Under the pieces are notes generated by a model. The model searched no databases and was not told where the DNA came from. It saw nothing but the letters and a program-made list of their open reading frames with translations. This document shows, piece by piece, positions 1-5,257 of a stretch of DNA of 10,304 nucleotides. This DNA comes from Spirochaetota bacterium (GTDB lineage Bacteria > Spirochaetota > GWE2-31-10 > MWDO01). The DNA lies in contig JAGOCL010000055.1 of NCBI GenBank assembly GCA_017998755.1, forward strand, positions 1 through 10,304, in the 5' to 3' direction. The translations under genes were made by a program, and so were the position numbers. The stretch's first letter is position 1; the number at the start of each line of letters is the position of its first letter.

Positions 1-1407
1 GAACAAAGTACCGATTTTAATTTTGATTGGTGGAAAAGTCTTACTCACCCCGATTCGATAGACATATTTAAACGTAGTTATGAAGCGTATATTAATAAAG
101 AAAAAGAATTCTTTGAGTTAAAATATAAATTCAAATTTGGCGACGGTAAATGGAAATGGCTATGGGCGCGGGGGAAATTTATAGAGTATGATAAAAGCGG
201 AAATCCTATAAAAATGATTGGGACGCAAAAAGATATAACGGACGAAAAGATAGTCGAGGAAAAAATCGGTCTTTTTCAATATCAAGTTATTTCTCTTTGG
301 AATTTAGCCAAGCATATATCATCGCCGTTAGAGGAGATATGTAGTTTCATACTAGAAGATATGATAGTTCAAGCCGCCAGTTTATACGGATTTTTCGGAT
401 TTATCTCTCCGGATCAGCAAACGATGACTATTTACTCCTGGTCTAAAGAAGCTATGAAAGATTGTAGAATGTCGGATAAACCAATTATATATAACTTGAA
501 AGAATCAGGATTGTGGGCCGAGGCGGTTAGAAGAAAAGAGGCGATAATTATTAATGACTATAACGCTCCTCATGAAAAAAAACTTGGCATGCCGAACGGC
601 CATGTTCCGATAAAGAGATTTATGGCTATACCCGTAATAATCGACGATAAAGTTGTATCAATCGGAGCGGTTGCGAATAAAAGCGAGGAATACGACGACG
701 ACGATATGATAAGATTGGAAACATTTTTAATTAACGCTCAAGTAGTTATTGATAGAAAAATTAGCGATGAGAAATTACTAAATTCTTTAAAAGAAAAAGA
801 GATATTATTAAAAGAAGTTCATCATAGAGTTAAAAATAATATGCAAATAGTATCTAGTATTGTCGGTATTCAAATATTTTCCGAGAAAGATAACCGCGTT
901 ATTAAAATATTGGAAGACGTGAAAAGCAGGATAAAAACGATAGCTCTTATTCATGAAAAATTATACCGGTCTAACAATTTTGCAAAAATTAATATGCCGG
1001 AGTTTTTAGGTAATTACAGAAAAGAGATTTTATCGGTCTATAGCGAAAGCGCTAATATAGATATTATAATCGCGGGCGAGGAACTTTTTTTACCGTTGGA
1101 TATAGCGATTCCATGTTCTATGATTATTAACGAATTGGTTACTAATTGTTTCAAATACGCTTTTCCGGAAAACTCCGGCGGTATTATAGAAATAAAATTT
1201 GGTTTAAAAGACGGCGTTTACGAACTGTCGGTAAAAGATAACGGCGTTGGTCTTAAGAAAGAAATCGATCTGGTAAAACCAAAGTCCATCGGATTAGAGA
1301 TTGTAACGTCGCTGGTTTATCAAATAATGGGAAAAATTAAATATATCGTTAATAACGGTACGGAGTTTATTATAAATTTTAATTATTCGGAGAAAAATAA
1401 TGATTAA
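1..1407 (+). CDS. Sensor histidine kinase, PAS-GAF-HisKA_2-HATPase (5' partial)
   Basis: The reading frame is open from the first base, so the gene starts upstream of the window; the ATG at 214 lies inside the PAS domain and is not the start. Codons 1-80 read as the second half of a PAS_3-type domain (WWKSLTHPDS, then DGKWKWLWARGKF, then GTQKDITDEK). Codons ~90-255 look like a GAF domain. A DHp of the HisKA_2 type follows, with EVHHRVKNNMQIV; one of the two His at codons 274-275 is the phospho-acceptor. The ATPase domain has N-box NELVTNCFKYAF, G1 box DNGVGL and a GLEIV motif. No membrane segment is visible in this part, so it is probably a cytoplasmic sensor autophosphorylating on His. It overlaps the next gene by 8 nt, which suggests translational coupling and a shared pathway. 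The signal sensed is unknown. Confidence 0.93.
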   Translation, partial: EQSTDFNFDWWKSLTHPDSIDIFKRSYEAYINKEKEFFELKYKFKFGDGKWKWLWARGKFIEYDKSGNPIKMIGTQKDITDEKIVEEKIGLFQYQVISLWNLAKHISSPLEEICSFILEDMIVQAASLYGFFGFISPDQQTMTIYSWSKEAMKDCRMSDKPIIYNLKESGLWAEAVRRKEAIIINDYNAPHEKKLGMPNGHVPIKRFMAIPVIIDDKVVSIGAVANKSEEYDDDDMIRLETFLINAQVVIDRKISDEKLLNSLKEKEILLKEVHHRVKNNMQIVSSIVGIQIFSEKDNRVIKILEDVKSRIKTIALIHEKLYRSNNFAKINMPEFLGNYRKEILSVYSESANIDIIIAGEELFLPLDIAIPCSMIINELVTNCFKYAFPENSGGIIEIKFGLKDGVYELSVKDNGVGLKKEIDLVKPKSIGLEIVTSLVYQIMGKIKYIVNNGTEFIINFNYSEKNND

Positions 1408-2545
1408 AGTATTAATCGTTGAAGACGAAGTTATCATCGCTAAAGAAATTTCAATGACTTTAGAAAGAAACGGTTATAAGGTATTGGACTTGGCAACTTC
1501 ATACGAGTCGCTGGTCGAATCGCTCAAAAAAGAAACTCCCGACGTAATCCTTATGGATATTATGATTAGCGGCGAAATAGACGGTATTGAGTCTGCGATA
1601 AATATAAAAGAAAATTATGATGTTCCTGTAATTTTTCTAACGGGATATTCTGATAAAACTACCGTAGAAAAAGCAAAGTTGTCAAATCCTTACGGGTATA
1701 TCGTAAAACCTGTAAAATACGAGGACTTACGGATAACAATTGAAATTGCAGTATATAAACATAATGTTGATAGACAAATACTTGCTCTTCAGAAAGAAAA
1801 ATACATAAAAGAAAGAATGCTAATGAGAGCTCAGCGGCTTGTTTCGCTCGGAGAATTATCCGCTTCCATAGCTCACGAGATAAGACAACCTTTAAATACG
1901 ATAAAAATTCTAACAGATAGTATGATATACTGGAATTGTCAAAATCCCGATCCCTATCCCATGCGCGCGGAACATTGCGAAAACCATATAAAAATATCGG
2001 AAAGCATTGATAGGATAAATAAGATAATTAATCAGATGAATAATATGATCAAAAGAAATGATAGAGAAAATCCAAAACAGATAGAAGTAAACGACGCGCT
2101 TAAAAATATTATAAATATTTATAATGAGAGGTTAAGTAAAAAGAATATAAATATTAACTTAAGTCTCGACAGTTCGATATCCTCTATTCTTTTCTCGGAG
2201 ATACAATTTGAACAAGTTATCACAAATTTGTTAAATAACGCTATAAATGCGCATAATAAGTCGGATAAAACGGATAAAATTATCGCTATATCTACGCAAA
2301 ACGGCAATAAAGGCATTATAATAGAGATATCGGATAACGCCATAGGGATAAAAGAGGATATAATTGAGAAAATATTCGATCCTTTGTATACGACGGAAAA
2401 CGATAAAGAATCTATGGGGTTAGGACTGTATATTGTGAATAATATTCTTCATTCTTACGATTCTACGATAATATGCGAAAATAACGATATTGGCGGAGTA
2501 ACTTTTAAGGTTTTCATTAATTACTCGGATAGTAATAATAATTAA
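1400..2545 (+). CDS. Receiver-histidine kinase hybrid (REC-HisKA-HATPase)
   Basis: This 381-residue cytoplasmic protein has an N-terminal receiver domain (~1-120) with acidic pair E8-D9, phospho-acceptor D53 (VILMDIM), T81 and K103 (VKP). A helical linker leads into a DHp domain with SLGELSASIAHEIRQPL, H159 being the likely phospho-His; the HEIRQPL form recalls NtrB/FixL-like kinases. The ATPase domain shows an N-box (EQVITNLLNNAINA), an F-box (IFDPLYTT) and G2 (MGLGLYI). The G1 box reads DNAIGI, with Ala in place of the usual first Gly. A GGAG at 1389-1392 sits 7 nt before the ATG. The arrangement suggests that the upstream kinase phosphorylates D53 and so modulates this kinase, but the partner is inferred only from the overlap. 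No DNA-binding or other output domain is present. Confidence 0.92.
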   Translation: MIKVLIVEDEVIIAKEISMTLERNGYKVLDLATSYESLVESLKKETPDVILMDIMISGEIDGIESAINIKENYDVPVIFLTGYSDKTTVEKAKLSNPYGYIVKPVKYEDLRITIEIAVYKHNVDRQILALQKEKYIKERMLMRAQRLVSLGELSASIAHEIRQPLNTIKILTDSMIYWNCQNPDPYPMRAEHCENHIKISESIDRINKIINQMNNMIKRNDRENPKQIEVNDALKNIINIYNERLSKKNININLSLDSSISSILFSEIQFEQVITNLLNNAINAHNKSDKTDKIIAISTQNGNKGIIIEISDNAIGIKEDIIEKIFDPLYTTENDKESMGLGLYIVNNILHSYDSTIICENNDIGGVTFKVFINYSDSNNN

Positions 2546-2556
2546 AGAGTATAAAA

Positions 2557-3036
2557 ATGTCGGTAGTGAGCGTAGGCGTAGGCGAGTATAAAATTTCAAC
2601 TGATGTAGGCGACGTTATCAAAACTTACGCGCTTGGATCGTGCGTTGCGGTTATAATTTACGATAAGATCCGGAAAATTGCGGGAATGCTCCACGTCGCT
2701 CTGCCCGATTCAAAAGTAGACTTGAATAAATCGCTTAGTTCTCCCGGTCATTTCGCCGATACGGGACTGCCCGTTTTAATCGAAGAGATGAAAAAAAACG
2801 GCGCGATAGGGCGCGACAGTTGGATAAAAATTGCCGGCGGAGCAAAAATAATGGACCCGAATTCGTTGTTTGATATCGGTAAAAGAAATATTATTGCCAT
2901 AAAGAAAATACTTTGGAGTAGAAATCTTGGTCCTATCGCCGAAGACGTGGGGGGTGATTATTGTAGGACTGTCGGCATAAGCGTAGAGACCGGCGAAGTA
3001 CAAATCAGTTCGGGAAAAAGAACTTGGAATTTATAG
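2557..3036 (+). CDS. cheD: Chemoreceptor glutamine deamidase CheD
   Basis: CheD deamidates specific Gln residues of chemoreceptors to Glu and in many bacteria also binds CheC, linking receptor modification to adaptation. The 159-residue length is normal. The catalytic triad spacing matches the family: T23, C29 (YALGSCV) and H46 (MLHVALPDS), the same 6- and 17-residue spacings as Thr21/Cys27/His44 of Thermotoga CheD. The KIAGGAKIM motif (91-99) and the C-terminal VGGDYCRTVGISVETGEV region are also typical. It begins 11 nt after the receiver-kinase gene with only a weak AAAGAG upstream, so it probably shares that transcript. The gene is very CpG-rich (about 42 CpG in 480 bp), which contrasts with the gene that follows. 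The receptors at 7617 and 10093 are plausible substrates. Confidence 0.95.
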   Translation: MSVVSVGVGEYKISTDVGDVIKTYALGSCVAVIIYDKIRKIAGMLHVALPDSKVDLNKSLSSPGHFADTGLPVLIEEMKKNGAIGRDSWIKIAGGAKIMDPNSLFDIGKRNIIAIKKILWSRNLGPIAEDVGGDYCRTVGISVETGEVQISSGKRTWNL

Positions 3037-3084
3037 GAGTTGTCGAAAGTTTTAATTCGTGGGAATTTAGTACAAATATAATAA

Positions 3085-3111
3085 ACCACGAAGATCGCGA
3101 AACACACGAAG
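3085..3111 (+). repeat. Left inverted arm of GxxExxY cassette (three CRCGAAR units)
   Basis: The arm contains CACGAAG (3087), CGCGAAA (3096) and CACGAAG (3105), exactly 9 bp apart. Its 27 bases match the reverse complement of 3502-3528 at 21 positions. It ends just before the ribosome binding site of the enclosed gene, so it would be transcribed as part of that gene's leader. Confidence 0.85.
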
Positions 3112-3113
3112 TT

Positions 3114-3119
3114 AAGGAG
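3114..3119 (+). promoter_or_regulatory. RBS fixing the start of the GxxExxY gene
   Basis: AAGGAG lies 5 nt before the ATG at 3125. The in-frame GTG at 3119 overlaps this site and is therefore not the likely start. Confidence 0.8.
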
Positions 3120-3124
3120 TGAAA

Positions 3125-3496
3125 ATGGATTTTGAAAAATTATCAAATGAAATTATTGGATGCGCTATTGAAGTTCATAAGAATCTTGGACCTGGTCTGT
3201 TGGAAAGTACTTATAAACAATGTTTAGCATATGAGCTTAGTAAATCGAATATTAAATTCGGATTAGAGGTTGAAATACCAATAAAATATAAAGATGTCAA
3301 AATATCATGTGGTTACAGAATTGATTTGATTGTTGAAAATAAGATTATTATAGAATTAAAAAGTGTTGAAAAAATTATACCGGTTCACGAAGCTCAAATA
3401 TTAACTTATATGAAACTAAGCGGAATTAAAATAGGTCTTTTGATTAATTTTAATTCTAAATTAATAAGAGATGGGATTAAAAGATTTGTACTTTAA
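3125..3496 (+). CDS. GxxExxY family protein (PD-(D/E)XK nuclease fold)
   Basis: The 123-residue protein carries the family signature GLLESTY, preceded by GCAIEVHKNLGPG. A nuclease-like core follows: RIDLIV (Asp) and, 10-12 residues later, IIELKSV, giving the D...ExK pattern of PD-(D/E)XK enzymes. HEAQILTYMKLSG and IGLLINFNS near the end are also typical. The family's cellular role is not established; the fold suggests a nuclease or nucleic-acid-binding activity, and the putative catalytic residues are intact here. It has no evident link to chemotaxis. The gene lies between inverted repeat arms and is much poorer in CpG than its neighbours, so it looks like an insertion between cheD and cheY. 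The start is the ATG 5 nt after AAGGAG. Confidence 0.9.
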   Translation: MDFEKLSNEIIGCAIEVHKNLGPGLLESTYKQCLAYELSKSNIKFGLEVEIPIKYKDVKISCGYRIDLIVENKIIIELKSVEKIIPVHEAQILTYMKLSGIKIGLLINFNSKLIRDGIKRFVL

Positions 3497-3501
3497 ATAA
3501 T

Positions 3502-3528
3502 CTTCGCGTCCTTCGTGTTCTTCGCGGT
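3502..3528 (-). repeat. Right inverted arm of GxxExxY cassette
   Basis: Read on the - strand, this arm has CGCGAAG, CACGAAG and CGCGAAG at 9-bp steps (+ strand units start at 3502, 3511 and 3520). It begins 5 nt after the stop codon of the enclosed gene and mirrors the left arm at 21 of 27 positions. In RNA the arms could pair across the whole gene. Confidence 0.85.
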
Positions 3529-3596
3529 AGAAATATATAAATGTAAATAGTTTTACAATAACTTTTTACATAGTGTATAAGAAATAGGAGGAATAA

Positions 3597-3965
3597 ATGA
3601 AATATGAAAATATACTTGTGGTAGACGATTCGGTAACGGCGCGACTTATTATTAAAAAATGCTTTGATATAACAGGATTCTCATCTTCAAAATATTATTT
3701 TGCAGAAAATGGATTAGACGCGTTAAATATTATCAAAGACAATAATATTGATCTTATTATTACCGATATGAATATGCCTAAAATGGACGGATCAAATTTT
3801 ATAAAAGAGATGAAATCCAAAGACAATAAGAAAAGTATTCCTATAGTAGTAATATCCGGAATTACAAATCCCGAAGTTGAAGAAGAGCTTATAAATATGG
3901 GGATCTACGGTATTATAAGAAAACCTATATCTCCCGCAAAAATTATTGAACTATTAGGAGATTAA
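3597..3965 (+). CDS. cheY: CheY-type single-domain response regulator
   Basis: This is a stand-alone receiver of 122 residues, the usual CheY length. It has D10-D11 for Mg2+, phospho-acceptor D57 (LIITDMNMPKMDG), S87 in VVISG at the Thr/Ser switch position and K109 in the RKP motif. No output domain is present, so the phosphorylated form would act by binding a partner such as the flagellar switch. CheA encoded at 5250 is the expected phosphodonor. An AGGAGG at 3586-3591 lies 5 nt before the ATG. The next gene, encoding a CheX-like protein, begins 3 nt after the stop; a CheY/CheY-P phosphatase pair transcribed together is a common arrangement. The cassette at 3085-3528 separates it from cheD. 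Flagellar output is inferred, because no motor gene is in view. Confidence 0.93.
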   Translation: MKYENILVVDDSVTARLIIKKCFDITGFSSSKYYFAENGLDALNIIKDNNIDLIITDMNMPKMDGSNFIKEMKSKDNKKSIPIVVISGITNPEVEEELINMGIYGIIRKPISPAKIIELLGD

Positions 3966-3968
3966 CCT

Positions 3969-4439
3969 GTGAAAAAAGCGATAATTAAAGATTTATTGTT
4001 TAATTCTATCTCTAAAATATTTGGAGAAATGGCTTTTATCGACGTTGAAGAAACCGATATAAAACCGGACTTTCAGGAAAACGGGACAATTGTCGGGAAT
4101 AAAGAAAATTATACCATCTACTCGATAGATATATTAAAGCCGTTTTTGGGAACAATATTTATGCTAATCCCTGAAGAATTAAAAAAGGCTGTTACGATCA
4201 ACATTTTTGGGGATAATATCGAAGCGGGCTCAAATCAAGATAAATCGACGGATTGTTTACTTGAAATCCTGACGATTGTAACGGGCGATTTTTTAAACTC
4301 ATACATAGGGGACGGTAGGAAATTTGTTATCGATTTACCAAAAATATCGGTAAATCCTGAGATGTTTTATAATAAAAATGTTTCGCGTTTTGCGCTCGAC
4401 GCCGAAGGACAGTTATTCGAAGTCGGGTATATATTATAA
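3969..4439 (+). CDS. cheX: CheX-like protein, CheC/CheX/FliY superfamily, altered active site
   Basis: CheX proteins dephosphorylate CheY-P. The 156-residue length fits CheX, and the superfamily signature D/S-x3-E-x2-N-x(21-22)-P is recognisable as D95-x3-E99-x2-T102-x21-P124. The catalytic Asn is therefore Thr here (codon ACG at 4272), and the usual GN that follows reads GD (106-107). The N-terminal helix (LFNSISKIFGEMAF) and the central FMLIPEELKK segment also resemble the family. Activity could be reduced or lost, leaving a binding role, for example with CheY or CheD. The start is GTG, supported by AGGAG at 3956-3960; the only other candidates lie further inside the gene. The gene lies 3 nt after cheY and shares its transcript. 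Superfamily membership is reasonably sure; CheX rather than CheC is likely from size and single-motif layout. Confidence 0.75.
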   Translation: MKKAIIKDLLFNSISKIFGEMAFIDVEETDIKPDFQENGTIVGNKENYTIYSIDILKPFLGTIFMLIPEELKKAVTINIFGDNIEAGSNQDKSTDCLLEILTIVTGDFLNSYIGDGRKFVIDLPKISVNPEMFYNKNVSRFALDAEGQLFEVGYIL

Positions 4440-4473
4440 TAACAACAAATATTTTAGTATTAAACAACATACC

Positions 4474-4511
4474 GTATCTTTAGATACGCCAAGCTCTGTA
4501 TCAAAAGATAC
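4474..4511. promoter_or_regulatory. Tandem dyads GTATC-N4-GATAC, putative regulator sites
   Basis: Two dyads with identical 5-bp arms lie at 4474-4487 (spacer TTTA) and 4498-4511 (spacer AAAA), exactly 24 bp apart; the first extends to 7 bp per arm. They sit in a gene-free stretch centred about 200 and 176 bp upstream of the predicted sigma-54 start. That is the usual distance for enhancer sites bound by sigma-54 activator proteins. No T-run follows, so they are poor terminators for the CheX-like gene. The binding protein is unknown. Confidence 0.6.
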
Positions 4512-4653
4512 GCTCAAATTCAATAAAAATATTATATATATCAAAATACTCTATAATACCCTATTAAATAAAGAAAATACTCGCTAAAGCAAAATAATCT
4601 CTTTAAATAATTATAAATGGTTATATTCGCCTGATATTTAAGCTTATAAAATT

Positions 4654-4669
4654 TGGCGTGCATCTTGCT
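4654..4669 (+). promoter_or_regulatory. Sigma-54 (-24/-12) promoter for the RR-cheA operon
   Basis: TGGCGTG-CATC-TTGCT matches the sigma-54 consensus TGGCACG-N4-TTGCW except at two positions. The invariant GG (4655-4656) and GC (4667-4668) are correctly 12 bp apart, and a T precedes the TGG as the consensus prefers. Transcription would begin near 4680, at the start of the structured leader and about 89 nt before the response regulator gene. Such promoters need an ATP-hydrolysing activator; none is encoded in the window. Confidence 0.7.
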
Positions 4670-4680
4670 TTTTATAGACA

Positions 4681-4737
4681 AAGCCGGAGTTAAGACTCCG
4701 CCCCCTCCCATAAATATGGCGTCCGCGATTCCGGCTT
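4681..4737 (+). promoter_or_regulatory. Structured 5' leader with competing hairpins
   Basis: AAGCCGGA (4681-4688) and TCCGGCTT (4730-4737) form a perfect 8-bp outer stem. Inside is a small hairpin CCATA-AA-TATGG (4709-4720). A competing hairpin, CGGAGT-TAAG-ACTCCG (4685-4700), uses the same left arm, so the two structures exclude each other. There is no T-run, so it is not a standard terminator. It matches no riboswitch class I can recognise; it could be a regulatory leader, a 5' stabilising structure or a genomic repeat. Confidence 0.45.
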
Positions 4738-4758
4738 ATTATTATAATATAAATATTT

Positions 4759-4762
4759 GGAG
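4759..4762 (+). promoter_or_regulatory. RBS deciding a TTG start for the response regulator
   Basis: GGAG lies 6 nt before TTG at 4769. An upstream in-frame TTG at 4757 overlaps the RBS, and there is no ATG before the receiver core, so 4769 is the best start. Confidence 0.65.
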
Positions 4763-4768
4763 CATAAA

Positions 4769-5257
4769 TTGAAGATACTTTTGGTTGACGACGAGATCGA
4801 CTGCGTTAATAGCATCGAAATGGCTATCAAACCGTTAAAACATGAAATATCAAAATATACCGATCCTTTTCAAGCTTTCGATGCGATAAAATTACAACAT
4901 TTTGACCTTGTAATTTCAGATATAAGGATGCCGGGTATGACCGGAATCGAACTTTTAAAAAAGATCAAAGAATACGATAAAAGAATTGAAGTGATAATTA
5001 TGACCGCATACGGCGATCTGGACACCGCTATTCAGTGCGTAAATAACAGAGCTTACGCGTTTTTTCCAAAACCAATAGAAATAATTGAAGTTATTCACAC
5101 TATTCAAGAACTAGATAGAGATATAAATAAAAGTAATGGAAACGACGAATTTGAAGCCGGAAAAATTAAAGAAGAATATAATACTTTAAAGAAATCTTAT
5201 AACGAACTTCTTGAATATTTGAAAAAAATGCAAGAATCGGGGAAAATTAATGAGTAA
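4769..5257 (+). CDS. Response regulator: NtrC-like receiver with C-terminal coiled coil
   Basis: Counting from TTG 4769 the protein has 162 residues. The receiver has D7-D8, phospho-acceptor D51 (VISDIRMPGMTG), T79 (IIMTAYGD) and K101 (FPKP); this wording is close to NtrC-family receivers. After about residue 125 comes a charged helical tail (EEYNTLKKSYNELLEYLKKM) likely to form a coiled coil, with no AAA+ or HTH domain. It may dimerise or dock onto the CheA array. It is the first gene after the sigma-54 promoter, and its stop overlaps the cheA start by 8 nt, so it is translationally coupled to CheA. It is probably phosphorylated by CheA and could be an output regulator, a phosphate sink or a regulator of kinase assembly. 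Confidence 0.88.
   Translation: MKILLVDDEIDCVNSIEMAIKPLKHEISKYTDPFQAFDAIKLQHFDLVISDIRMPGMTGIELLKKIKEYDKRIEVIIMTAYGDLDTAIQCVNNRAYAFFPKPIEIIEVIHTIQELDRDINKSNGNDEFEAGKIKEEYNTLKKSYNELLEYLKKMQESGKINE

Larger units (their letters stand above)
3085..3528 (+). mobile_element. Putative GxxExxY cassette with inverted 9-bp-periodic ends
   Basis: A 444-bp unit holds a single nuclease-fold gene between two 27-bp imperfect inverted arms. It interrupts what otherwise reads as a cheD-cheY gene run. The gene carries about 6 CpG in 372 bp, against about 42 in 480 bp for cheD and about 13 in 369 bp for cheY, which supports a foreign origin. No transposase is present and no clear target-site duplication is visible; an AT-rich AAATATA occurs on both sides (3074 and 3531) but is too simple to trust. 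Whether the unit moves by itself, is mobilised in trans or is only a conserved gene-plus-repeat association cannot be told from one copy. Confidence 0.55.

Noticed and set aside
3074..3537. AAATATA on both sides of the GxxExxY cassette as a target-site duplication
   Set aside because: Seven A/T-only bases in an AT-rich region and not flush with the arms; it cannot be distinguished from chance.
3552..3581. TTTACA-18 bp-TATAAG sigma-70-like promoter before cheY
   Set aside because: The implied start would fall on the AGGAGG at 3586, leaving no usable leader; AT-rich DNA gives such matches easily.
4552..4557. TATAAT in the 4440-4768 gap
   Set aside because: No acceptable -35 element lies 16-18 bp upstream, and the surroundings are simple AT-rich sequence.
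4378..4587. Open frame of 69 codons on the + strand after the CheX-like gene
   Set aside because: Its first part lies in another frame of the CheX-like gene, there is no ribosome binding site, and the rest translates the tandem dyads and AT-rich spacer.
4614..4636. Possible sigma-28 promoter (TAAA ... GCCTGATA)
   Set aside because: The spacer is 11 bp instead of about 15, and the -10 match is imperfect.
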